Assembly: GCA_905250075.1 (NCBI GenBank)
Contig: CAJNOP010000044.1
Span: forward strand, 1,049,624-1,113,623
Length of the DNA stretch: 64,000 nucleotides
Direction: 5' to 3'
Origin: Rotaria sp. Silwood1
Lineage: Eukaryota > Rotifera > Eurotatoria > Philodinida > Philodinidae
The notes under the pieces: model-generated
Database searches by the model: none
Told to the model about the DNA's origin: nothing
Seen by the model: the letters and a program-made list of their open reading frames with translations, nothing else
Position numbers and translations under genes: made by a program
In this document: positions 53,439-64,000 of the stretch, piece after piece
How the letters are laid out: each line of letters starts with the position of its first letter
How positions within the stretch are numbered: position 1 is the first letter of the stretch

Positions 53439-56400
53439 ATGATTAAATTTATCTTAATCTTAGTCTGTATTAAACTTGGATATAGTTATCCGGAAGATGC
53501 ACCGAATAGTGCCTGTACTTCAATGATGCTTCATCACGATGTTGTACCAAAACAATGTCAACCCAAATATATTATTCAATCGGACACCTCTGAATATGAT
53601 ATTAATGACATTATTCGAAGTAATATTAAACATGAAACGAGTTGTGTCAAACTAGAAACTTTTCTGCTAAAGAAATTCGACTCAATTTCATCAGTCTGAG
53701 AATCAGTATGGAACTTTGACTAGTTGTTACAAGATTATTTTGTATTTTACAATCAATCAACTTTTTTTTTTATTCTCGAGTGGGTCACAGGTATAGAAAG
53801 TTTTTTTAATCAGCATTCTACTAAAAATCATTGTAGTGTGGCAGAATCGAGTTTGTTGATTAGAAATATCACATTTTTGTTTAAAACTAATTAATCAGAT
53901 AATAACAAAGAGCTGAAGAAAGTTTGTGAGAGATCTGAAAATCAGTTTTGGACCGAAAAAGTTATCAAAATTTAATTTAAATGCGTCGAACATGAGCTCA
54001 TTCGTTGAAGATTTTTTTTCTCTATTAGAACGTATAAAAACCTTGCGCACATTCAAACCATTTCTTACCGATAAACACTAAATTCTGCCTCGATTGAGTC
54101 ATATTCCTATAAACAGTCGTATTTTCACTTTTATGAAGTATTGCTTTATATAAATACGTCAGTGATTTTACTTTGATCGAATATGTAAGTCAATCTGTTC
54201 TTTCTCATGTGACTATTGTCAACATGAGATTCTATGCCACTAAGCCATTTTTGCTTCGAAATTGAGATCTTTAAAAACACGTTGAAATGTGTCAGTTTAA
54301 AGAAAATAGTGATTTTAATAAATATCAAATTTTATGTTGAAAATAGTCTCATCAGAGAGAAGACATTGTACTACTCATTAAAAAAAAAACAACTTGCTAG
54401 TTCGTTCATATCAACTATAACTTCATAAGACTGAAAACAAAACTGTAGGAAGGAATACGGCCTAATTAAGGTTTCCCCCCTCATAAAATGTCAGTTTTCG
54501 TTGGAATGGTCGAAGCTGAGATAAATACATGGGAAGATAGCCCGTCATCTGCTCTTTCATAAACGATAATTTGTTTTTCTCGTTACTTCATTTTTCCCAA
54601 AAAATTTTCAAGATTTCCGTCAACCCCTATTCGAAAAACCAGCTGTTTTTTGAAAAATCAAAAAATGTTTTTCGTTTTTTCTCAGTTTCCGCTTTCTCAA
54701 AAGCGCATCCCAAATTTCTCGTTCCTGGTTCATTCAATGCATTAATATTTTGTTTTTGTTTAAAAGACCGTCTCAAGGCGCAGGGCATGATGAGGCCACT
54801 TTTTTTAATTAAGCCTTTGTTTGGTCAATATACAGCCAGTTATATGGTTTGGTTATCATTTTTTGACACTTTTTTCAGTAATTGAACTTGTGATCTCTTT
54901 TTTGCGCTTAAAAAGGGACTATTTCAAAAAAACGGCCCCATCATGCCCTGCATCTTGAGATGCTCTTTCCAACAAAAAAAAAATATTAATATATTGAACG
55001 AATCAGGACCGAAAAATTTGGGATGCCAAACGAGTCATTTTTGACCCTTGTTTGGTTCATATCTCCCTAAAAACTGAAGATTTCGAGCCGAAAATTTTAT
55101 GGTAGTCTTCCCTCTCCAGTCCCAACATATCCTGAAAGTTTCATGCAATTTGGATGTTCCTGAGCTGAGATTGATTTTTGAGGGGGGGGCTTAAGGCCGT
55201 ATTAAGAATTCATCTTTGGGAAATGATTTGAATATTCATTAAATTTTGATAGATTTTGATAGAGAGAAAATTTCTGAATTGAATGAACCTAGCTGGACGA
55301 ATCTAAATTAGGCTTAGATGACCTTTTGTATCGACAACTAATTATTAGGTCTCTCGAAAAGTTCTTCAGCTTTCTTTTATTATCTGCCTAGTTTTGAAAA
55401 ACACGTGATATTTGCAATCAGTACACTCGATTCTTCCAAACTACAAGGATTTTTAATGGAACGCTGATAAAAGAATTTTTCATACTTGTGATAGAAACAA
55501 CTGTAAAAGAAATGAGTGATTGTAAAATACAAGATAATCGTGTAAAAAGCACGCAGTATTTTATGCTTATTCTCAGACTGATAAAACAAAGTTAAATTTT
55601 TTGAGTAGTAAAGTTTATAGTTTGATACACCTGTTTTGATTTATATTGTGGGTGTTTGTTGTATTTCAGTTACTGTTCGTGCTTCAACAAATATTGATTA
55701 TTTTAAAGGAATTCTTTTAATCGCAGTAAATCAAAATAGTCAACATATTATTGGTACTTGGTCCACAACAAATTCATCAATAAAAACAATTTCTTGCGAT
55801 GGAACAAAAAATGCTGCTATAACTGATTCATCAGCTGATAATAAGTTACAAATCGAAGCACTATGGCATGCACCATCAATCCTATCTGAAGACAAAACTA
55901 TCATTAAGTAAATATTTGTTTTTCTATGTATACAAATATATACAAATAACATAAATATATAGAGCAGCAATTGTAACATCATATGATGAAATTTATGTTG
56001 ATTGTTTTACTATTACATTAACACCTAAACAAGTATTACGTATTCCATCAGTAGCAACAGATACTGGAAGAAGTATATTAACAAAAACAAAAACAAATAT
56101 AACATGGCATTATACTGAAGATACAGTAACAGTAACCGTAGCAGCAGGACATATGAATATTCGTGAATGGATAGCTATTGGTTTTTCACTTGATCAAGAA
56201 ATGGTAAGAAAATAAAAACAAGTTCCTTTTTTATTTTTTATTTTCAGTAATATTTTATTTCTGTATTAGGGTGATGAATATGTATTTATATGTCAAGTTC
56301 CATCAACAGGTATTGCATCACTTCGAAGAATGCATACAAAAGCTGGCAAACGACCGTAATTATTATCTTTTTCAAAGTATTTTAGTATGTTCATAGTTGT

Positions 56401-58252
56401 ATTTAATAGTCCAACAGCGTCTGAAGTAGCAGTAAATGTAATTGATGCAAAATATGACAATGGTTTCGTTACTTGTCATTTTTCATTTGAAACAACTTCT
56501 GAACAAGCTAATAATGAATCAGCACCGATTGTCATAGAAAAAGATTACCATCTTACTTTTGCTGGTGGAATTTTAAGAACAGACGGTATACGCTTTTAGA
56601 AAAACTTCCTATGAATATTTGATCAATTTATGTTTTATTATAATAGAACAAGTAGCAAAACATAATTTTACATTTGTTTCATCTAAAACTTATCAATTAC
56701 AAAACGCTGAAACTATTATATTTGATGATTCAGATGTAAGTATAACTTATAAAATTTTCAGTCTTATCAACATAGAAAATAATATTCTATATTCTATAGA
56801 CAAATATAACTGACAATAATAACACTTTATCAAATTCGACAGGTAGTTCTTTGACTACGACTACAACAGCTTCACCAACAAATGATGTTGGAGTTAATGT
56901 TAGTTGGACATATGCTAATGGCATAACGACAGTGAAAATGGTAATTAATAATTTAAAAATATCTCAATGGTTTGCAATGGGTATTTCGCTTGATGACTTT
57001 ATGGTATTAAATTTACATATATTTTACACAATAATATATTTCATTTTGTTCAGGGAGAAGATCATGTATTTATTTGTCAACATTTAAGTAATAATACAAT
57101 ATCTCTTCAACGTTTTATTAATCCAGGTGGTCATTCACGACCAATACCAGCTAGTACAATGGCCGATCCAGGTGGTAGTTTCAATGTTACTCTACAAAAA
57201 TTGGAAAATGGTATAACCTATTGTGATTTTACTTTATCAAATTTTGTTGACATATCACGTCAATCACGTCAAAATAATATTCCTAAACTTTCTCAAACAT
57301 CTAGGTATCGACCACTTATAGCTATTGGAAATATGGCTAGTTCAAGTAAGTTTATGTTTTTCATTATACAATTTCTTCAATGAAAAACTTTTTCTATCTA
57401 TAATAAATAGATGTGATACTCAGACATGCACACGATTCACGAATACCATTAAAACGAGACGTTTTCCTTAATCGACAAGAAACAATTACCTATAATGTAC
57501 ATTCAACTGGATCGGATTCTACGGGTTTAATGAAAGCACATGGTATTATTATGATATTTACTTGGATAGTCCTTGTTTCAACTGGTATTCTTATTGCACG
57601 TTATTTTAAATTATCATGGTCAAATAAAAAAATATGTAATAAAGCAGTTTGGTTTGCCATTCATCGTGCAATCATGACTTGTGTTGCTATATTAACATTA
57701 ATTGCATTTGTTTTGATTCTTGTCTATAAAAAAGGACAATGGGTACCACAACATACTAAAATTGAATTTGTTCATTCAATATTTGGTATATTTGTCATTA
57801 GTTTTTCTGTAATTCAACCATTTATGGCATTATTTCGCTGTAATCCAGATGCTCACTATCGGTTTATATTTAATTATGCACATGCAACTGTTGGTTTTAG
57901 TGCACTTACATTTTCAATAGTAGCCATATTTTTAGCAATGTTTTTCACAGAACTTAATTTTCAATTGAAGAAAGAATGGGCAATTCTAGTTGTATGGTTA
58001 TGTTGGTTACCGATTATATTTATTATATTTGAAGTAATTGAAATTTATTTTCCAAAATTTTCACCATCAATAGAAAACGGAAATTCAATTGCTATGTATG
58101 ATCAGTTAGGAAGTAATACAACGAAAACAGAAACAATATCGGTGGTCAAACCTCGTAAAAAAGACCGAATTAAACTGTTTGCTCTTTTACTTCATATTCT
58201 AATTGCTATTGGGTTAGCATTAGCATTAATGATTCTTATTGGACGATCATAG
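53439..58252 (+). CDS. FRRS1: FRRS1-like protein: Reeler - 2x DOMON - cytochrome b561
   Basis: Nine exons (53439-53619, 55670-55907, 55963-56203, 56270-56355, 56410-56585, 56647-56735, 56800-57003, 57054-57345, 57411-58252) give 782 residues. A signal peptide (MIKFILILVCIKLGYS) leads into a Reeler domain (YPEDAPNSACTSMM...ITVRASTNIDYFKGILL). Two DOMON domains follow (NITWHYTEDTVTV...WIAIGFSLDQEMGDEYVFIC and NVSWTYANGITTV...WFAMGISLDDFMGEDHVFIC), then a Thr-rich linker and a six-helix cytochrome b561 with His in KAHGIIMIF, AIHRAIM, FVHSIFG and NYAHATVGF, the four haem ligands. It is predicted to pass electrons across the plasma or endosomal membrane to ferric or copper ions. The usual FRRS1 has one DOMON; here there are two. 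Intron 1 (2050 bp) carries a transposable element. Confidence 0.93.
54456..55201. mobile_element. Non-autonomous DNA element with TACGGCC termini in FRRS1 intron 1
   Basis: Inverted ends TACGGCCTAATTAAGG..CCCCCC (54456) and GGGGGGCTTAAGGCCGTA (ending 55201) bound about 746 bp, with TA at both extreme ends compatible with a TA target duplication. There is no transposase. A diverged relative lies at 25733-26350. The G8 run next to the right terminus and the C6 run next to the left are conspicuous in this AT-rich DNA. Superfamily not assigned. Confidence 0.75.
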
Positions 58253-59652
58253 AAATATTGAGAATTGAAAATTTTTTCTATACATGTACATTATAATGTC
58301 ATCTCTAATTATGTATTCATTCAGTTTCTTTTGCATTAAACATTTAATCTATTAGAACATGAAACAAACTTTAGTTTCAAAACAATCAATGAAACACTTA
58401 TCAATATTTTTTAGCAATGCAAAATAACGTTAGAATTGCGTTTCGTTTACTTTTATAGTTTTAAAAGGTACAAGGATGATATTGTTGGAATCAACTATTG
58501 ATATCTGGCATATATCGATGCCAATATCGAGTCAAATTGTTTTTATTTGAATTTATGATAGACTTGTAGTACAATGATACTAAAGCTGTTAAACAACGAC
58601 AATGTGCTATATGTACTCGACTAACTAAAATCAAAATTGACTCAGTGGCTCAAATTTATAAAATTCCAAATCTTGAATAAAGAGTTTTAATTTAGAGGTA
58701 TTTCTAACTAGTATATAAACTTAGTTGCATATATCGTAAACAAACGTAAAAATCTTATGTATGATTTTCAAATTCAAACAAAATCCATTCATTAGTCTAG
58801 CGAAAAATTTGTTTAGTTGCACGATTTCAAATGTCAGCTTCTTAAATATGAATTCATTCTATCAATGAGAAATTATCAAACATGCAATCGTTGCAGAAGT
58901 CTCGCAACACTTCATATTTTCAAGTCATGTATTAAAAGAACATACACAACCTTAATTTAATGTGATGATATACCTCTATAGAATAAAAACTTTAGGACAA
59001 ATAGAAACAAATGACATTAAAATGACAACTTATCATCGTTGTTACAAGTCTTAGTAATTTCGTCACACAGACTAAGCCCAATGTATTATCGAATCTATAT
59101 AAAAATATGTAGTTCGGGAGGTGGTGTAGACATATCATTTCCTTCTAGTCCGTCATTTGCATCGTGTGAACTTACAAAGAGAAATAGAAACTTTAACGGA
59201 CTACATATCATGCGCTTAATTGTTATCCTATGAGTTTAATATTAAATACAATAAAATTCACAATAAATCAAAAATAAAAGATACATTTCATAATGTAGAA
59301 CGTTAGAGATTAGTAGAGGTCATAAAATTGTGTTTACTCAAGCAGTAAAACGTTATTAGTTCATTATGCAATGGATTATTTCACGCATGGAAGCATACTG
59401 GAAAAAAGTTTAGTCACAAAAATGCACAATGAATGGTATATAGCAAAAGAAGAAACCTTTAAACACTATCATGATCATTGTGCTAGTCCACATGGGAAAG
59501 ATGTATATAGAAATTGTCCATTTTCATTAAATCATCGTCACTCATAAACTTATAACAATATCATGCTGTCTTTTTTTTCTACCTATGAGGTTTCTATCTA
59601 TTCATTGTATTTTATATTCAACCATTTCTTCTATTAAATAGATATATATATA
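58253..59652. other. FRRS1 3' flank and intergenic sequence with one small ORF
   Basis: The only coding-like item is a 58-codon frame at 59371-59547 (MDYFTHGSILEKSLVTKMHN..., His/Cys-rich end HYHDHCASPHGK and FSLNHRHS). It has no recognised family and may be a gene remnant. The rest is AT-rich. Confidence 0.35.
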
Positions 59653-60678
59653 GGAAGTGGCTATGTGCACTCGAGTGCACATAGCCGCATCTTAGTGTAT
59701 TGGCTATGTACACTCGAGTACACATAGCCAGTCGGCTATGTGCACTCAAGTAGGTATTATCAACTAGTTACTAAATATTGAGATATATTATAGCCATATA
59801 TGTACTTCATAATTAACATGAGTAAAATTTATTAATTTATTAATAATTTTACTCTATTTATTTGTTGTTAAATTCAAATAGAGTATAAAACAAGTAGTAA
59901 TATCAAACATATATAAAAGAAAAAGTTAATTCAAATAAAAATCAACTCATTTAGAAATATTTCTAGCGTTTGATCTCTTAGATTTTGAACGAAATGGTTG
60001 AATTTTATTATTTTCAATACATCGGACGGAAACTATATCGATGCCAGTGTGTTTCTTCTCTATTAATTGTGCCTTCTTTCTCTATTGATAATTTATAGAA
60101 CGAAAGATTCTATGTTTTCTTGATTAATTAGCTTACAAAATGGGAAATTGAAAAACATAAAATTCCAATTAGCTTTTAATCTGGAACGAGATATCCTTTT
60201 ATTAAGATCCATTGATTAATCCTCACTAAAGAATAAGAATTAAAACAAGATTATTAACTGAGATTTTTTCAAGATGAGAAACAATAGCTGTCAAAATTAG
60301 AGATACAATCAGAAACGAATGTAAAAGAAAATTTTATCATTATTGTTTTATAAAAAGATATTTTTATATGATTAATGTTAGTTATATTGAAAATAATGAA
60401 AATACAACTATTTCCTTGAAAAATTTAAGAGAGTATGTGCTAGAAATATTTGTAAATCAGTCGATTTTTACTTGAATTAACTTTCTCTTTTATATTATTT
60501 TGATTGTAATACTTGCTTTGTATTTTATTTGAATTTAATAAAGACTAAATAGAGCAAAATTGTTAATCAATTGATAAATTTTAATTATAATAATTATAAA
60601 GAACATATATGGCTATAATATAACTCAATATTTAGTAATTTTTTGATAATACCTACCTGAGTGCACATAGCCACTTCC
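59653..60678. mobile_element. 1.03 kb foldback element with CTCGAG-centred subterminal palindromes
   Basis: Ends are GGAAGTGGCTATGTGCACTC (59653) and GAGTGCACATAGCCACTTCC (ending 60678). The arms continue inward as an imperfect inverted repeat: AGTAGGTATTATCAA...TTACTAAATATTGAG..ATATTATAGCCATATATGT on the left pairs with 60601-60660, and pairing persists to about 60020 and 60390, leaving a loop of about 360 bp. The left end carries extra copies of the terminal motif as short palindromes: 59659-59686 is a perfect 28 bp palindrome around CTCGAG, and 59702-59729 is a near-perfect second one. No coding capacity. The right end directly abuts the truncated ART-TPR gene. Confidence 0.85.
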
Positions 60679-62456
60679 AACTTTTTATCCACCAGTAAAA
60701 ATCGAGATGTCTCGCTTTTTTTCGCTGAAAGTACCTTAGGAGGCACCGGTATGGTCAGTATTCTATTTCAAATGACTATCGATCCCACAATCTCATCGAC
60801 TCCATTCGCCTCTATCGAAGAGGTGACGAATTTCGAGCAAGAGGAGGAAATTCTCTTTTCAATGCACACAGTTTTTCGAATTGATGAAATTCGAAAAATA
60901 GACGACAAAAGTCCGCTTTACGAAGTGGATCTTAAACTCACACCAGATGATGACAAACAACTACGCCAATTAACCGACCGCATACGAGAAGAGGTTACTG
61001 GTACTGGATGGTATCGAATAGATAAATTGTTGCTCAAAATAGGTCAATTCGACAAGGCAAAAGAACTATACACTGCATTGCTAGAACAGACATCTAACGA
61101 TAGTGACAAAGCACATATCTATAACTGGCTCGGACAGGTGAAACGGGAGCAAGGACAATACAAAGAATCAATTTCTTTTTACGAAAATGCACTCGAAATC
61201 CATCGAAAAAATCTCCAGGAAGATCATCCAACATTAACTTCTGTCAACAACAACATTGCTCAAGTGTATAACGACACGGGTGACTACTCGAAAGCACTTG
61301 AACTTTACGAGAAAGGTCTGGAAATCACGGAAAAAACTCTACCTCCAAATCATCCCGGTGTGGCTACTTTCTACAACCACATCGGTCAAGTGTATGACAA
61401 CATGGGTGATTACTCGAAAGCACTTGCATTTTACGAAAAATCACATAAAATCTTAGAAAGCGCTCTGCCTCCGAATCACTCTTCCTTAGCTTCTTCATAC
61501 AACAACATGGGTGGAGTGTATAAGAATATGGGTGACTACTCCAAAGCACTTGAATTTTACGAAAAATCACTTACCATAAAAGAAAAGGCCCTGTCTTCGA
61601 ATCATCCTGATTTGGCTGCTTCTTACAGCAACATCGGTGAAGTGCATACCAACACAGGTGACTACTCAAAAGTACTTGAATTTCACGAAAAAGCACATAA
61701 AATCTACGAAACAACTCTACCTTCGACTCATCCTTGGTTGGCTACTTCCTACAACAACATCGGTGGAGTGTATTACAACATAGTTGACTACTCGAAAGCA
61801 GTTGAGTTTTTCGAAAAAGGTCTGGAAATCATGGAAAGAGCTCTACCTTCGACTCATCCCTGGTTGGCTACTTCCTACAACTACATCGGTCTAGTGCATA
61901 ACAACATGGGTGATTACTCGGAAGCACTTGAATTTTACGAAAAATCGCATAAAATCTTAGAAAGCGTTCTGCCTCCAAATCATTCCTCATTGGCTGCTTC
62001 CTACAACAGCATCGGTCAAGTCTATAACGACATGGGTGATTACTCGAAAGCACTTGAGCTTTACGAAAAAGGTCTGGAAATCACGAAAAACGCTCTGCCT
62101 TTGAATTATCCCGATTTGGTTCTTTCATACAATAACATTAGTGGAGTGTATAAGAACATGGGTGAATACTCAAAAGCACTTGAATTTTACGAAAAATCAC
62201 ATGAAACCAACGAAAAAGCTCTGTCTCCGAATCATCCCTCATTGGCTACTTCCTACAACAACATCGGTGGAGTGTATTCCGCGATGGGTGACTACATGAA
62301 AGCACTTTAACTTTATCAAAGGTCGCATAACATAAGAGAAGCAACTTTACCTCCGACTCATCCTGACTTGGTTCAATCCTACAACAACATCGTTGCGATG
62401 CATCATAACATGGGTGATAGCGCGCCAGCTCTCAGCGTTCATCAAAATGATTTCTG
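60661..62456 (+). pseudogene. Truncated ART-TPR gene (5' end lost at the foldback, nonsense codon in the TPRs)
   Basis: The frame opens inside the terminal repeat of the foldback and enters ART sequence at SNFLSTSKNRD (Ser motif), then MTIDPTISSTPFASIEEV and EQEEEILFSMHTVFRIDEI (ExE region). The upstream half of the ART domain, including the NAD-binding Arg motif and any N-terminal module, is missing. About a dozen 42-residue TPRs follow (YNNIGxVYxNMGDYSKALEFYEKS...PxHPxLA). A TAA at 62308-62310 interrupts a TPR, and in-frame TPR sequence continues past it (PPTHPDLVQSYNNI) to TGA at 62454-62456. The codons are richer in G+C than in the paralogue at 30.9 kb. It is non-functional as an ART as it stands; a TPR-only product from an internal start cannot be excluded. 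Confidence 0.88.
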
Positions 62457-62819
62457 AATTCAGCAGAAACCATTTGAAGAAGGTTGTAACGGCACTATGT
62501 GTCGCTCCCTGTGTATTATGGTCTATTCATTTCTAATATTTGTCTTTCTCACTTTGTTTTCTCTCTCTATTGTTTTACTGTTTTTCGCGCTCATCTCAAG
62601 AATACTATTATTAGTAGAAAAAGACAGTTGTATATTTTTGAGTGTGGATTGTGAAGTTGTATATTTATGTGAGTATTATAGGTAAATAACATACGTCTCT
62701 ATATTCCATCTATTTGCTTTTTCTCTTTATTATTTATCATCGAGAGAGGATTGATTTGGTTTATTGATGTTGTTTATCTGACATTGAACTTGCTGAACAT
62801 CAAGACATCTTAAAGGTAT

Positions 62820-63240
62820 GCTAGCTTTTGCTTCATCATACAATTGGTTAAGAAGGATTTATCGCAGTATAAAAGATTATTCAAGAGCACTTGATAATTA
62901 TGAAAAGAGTCTCACAATAGATCAAAAAATACTATCTAAAAAAATCCAGATTTTGGTATAGCATAAAGTAATATTGATGATCTTCATCGATTAACGGTTA
63001 ATTATGAAAAAGCACTTTCATTTCATCGGAAAGCATTGAATATTCAGAAAAAATCTTCAACGCGATTCTCTGGTATGAGCAACGACAGGTACAAATTAGG
63101 GTGAAATATATTGAGAAATGAAAGATTATCCGACACTATTGACATATTTCGAAAAGGAACTAGGCATAAGTGAGAAGAAGCTATCAAAACTCACTCACCC
63201 ATACATCCACATCCTAGGCACTATGTATCGCTTTGTATAA
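62820..63240 (+). pseudogene. Decayed TPR remnants downstream of the ART-TPR pseudogene
   Basis: Frame-broken TPR units continue: SIKDYSRALDNYEKSLTIDQK at about 62868, NYEKALSFHRKALNIQKKS at about 63002, and DYPTLLTYFEKELGISEKK at about 63124. All carry the KLC-type helix B pattern. Stops and frameshifts separate them. They may be the original 3' end of the pseudogene or part of a third copy. Confidence 0.75.
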
Positions 63241-64000
63241 TTGTGTTACGTTGCATACGATGAATTTATAGTTCTTTAAAGTTTCTTTAAGAAAAAATAC
63301 TGATCGATTTCAAAATTTTAATTACTGCATTTCTTCTGTTTATATACCAAACTAATTTTTGTTGAGGTCCAGAACTCATGGGGTACCCTTTGTGGTAATA
63401 AAAGTTTAGAAGAATATGCATGATAATGGTAAAATAATCTTGCTTATTATTAAACTGTTTTTCTTAGGTCCAGTTTGTCAGCATCAATTAAAATGTTCTC
63501 ATGAATATCGTATTTTATATTCGTGACTAAAAGCAGTTCGTGTTTTTAATTGATTAAAAAATTCAATTTAGTGGAACCTTTTAGTAAAGAAACAAAAGAG
63601 GAAAAAATAGTGATAGTAGATATGAAACTAAAAAGAAATCGATAATTATGATAATCTTTATGAGGAAGAATTACAGAGAAAAGAGCATCTTCTTGATGAA
63701 ATGTATTCCTCATCAAATAATTATTCTGATAATCCACATCGAGCAAAATCTGTTTGTCATAAACACCGTTGTACATGATCTAATACTGGTTGTATTTGTT
63801 CAAGTTAATCTCTTAATTTTTCCTTTAAATAGATGACTTGTTATTTTTTATATTATTATAATTAAATATTATCGATTATTTCAAAATATTGAATATTCTA
63901 TTGGTAAAAGAAGGATTTTTCATGTTAATTTCTATTTTATTGAGGTTTTTTCTTTATTTGCAATTTACAAATCAAAGAAAAAAATAATCAGTCAATAGTA
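63241..64000. other. Window end; one coding-like, frame-broken patch
   Basis: At about 63645-63800 the + strand reads DNYDNLYEEELQRKEHLLDEM, then SSNNYSDNPHRAKSVCHKHRCT, TGA and SNTGCICSS. Its codon pattern resembles protein-coding sequence, with a Cys-rich end. No family assigned. The remaining sequence is AT-rich. Confidence 0.3.

Overview
The window is a nuclear genomic contig from an animal, most likely a bdelloid rotifer (Rotaria/Adineta type). DNA is strongly AT-rich, genes are intron-rich with mostly 45-70 bp GT-AG introns, and the orthologues are metazoan (APC3, RAF, Piwi, FRRS1, BRD8, RABIF). There are also two genes combining an NAD:arginine ADP-ribosyltransferase (ART) with kinesin-light-chain-type TPRs, an architecture that is very abundant in bdelloids. 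All exon models were built by hand from splice sites and reading phase.

Layout: 0-0.7 kb, the last four exons of CDC27/APC3 (+). 2.5-5.2 kb, a graveyard holding a Tc1-like transposase relic, an intron-bearing MCM4 pseudogene (-) and a 0.7 kb imperfect palindrome. 5.5-7.0 kb, a Mab-21-domain gene (-) divergent from a RAF kinase (+, 9.1-13.6 kb). 14.0-16.2 kb, an unrecognised membrane protein. 17.7-23.1 kb, a complete 25-exon Piwi gene, followed by mitochondrial ribosomal protein L47 (to 25.2 kb). 26.8-27.7 kb, an intronless secreted protein (-). 28.5-29.8 kb, a TTAA-flanked MITE and a hAT relic. 30.9-35.4 kb, an apparently intact ART-TPR gene and a small possible relative of its flanking domain. 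35.7-37.5 kb, a giant imperfect palindrome. 37.5-44.9 kb, a gene-poor stretch with one small membrane-protein gene. 44.9-49.5 kb, a tight + strand cluster of a securin-like protein, RABIF/MSS4 and BRD8. 49.7-51.8 kb, a long disordered protein (-), tail to tail with BRD8. 53.4-58.3 kb, a Reeler-DOMON-DOMON-cytochrome b561 ferric reductase-like gene with a transposable element in intron 1. 59.6-63.2 kb, a 1 kb foldback element that abuts and beheads a second ART-TPR gene, now a pseudogene.

The strongest unexpected observation is in RAF. Two consecutive exons (10290-10444 and 10543-10700) each encode a C1 zinc-finger core, enter in phase 0 and leave in phase 2. Both cannot be included together without a frameshift, but either alone is in frame, which is the signature of mutually exclusive alternative exons in the Ras/membrane-binding C1 domain. 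A second theme is long inverted repeats: a perfect 266 bp palindrome in a RAF intron and three larger imperfect foldbacks, one of them beside each ART-TPR gene. A third is short intergenic distances with a splice acceptor directly before the downstream ATG (RABIF-BRD8 and ART-TPR-34866), consistent with the spliced-leader trans-splicing known in bdelloids. The cluster also pairs a KEN/D-box protein resembling securin with a subunit of the APC/C (CDC27) elsewhere in the window.
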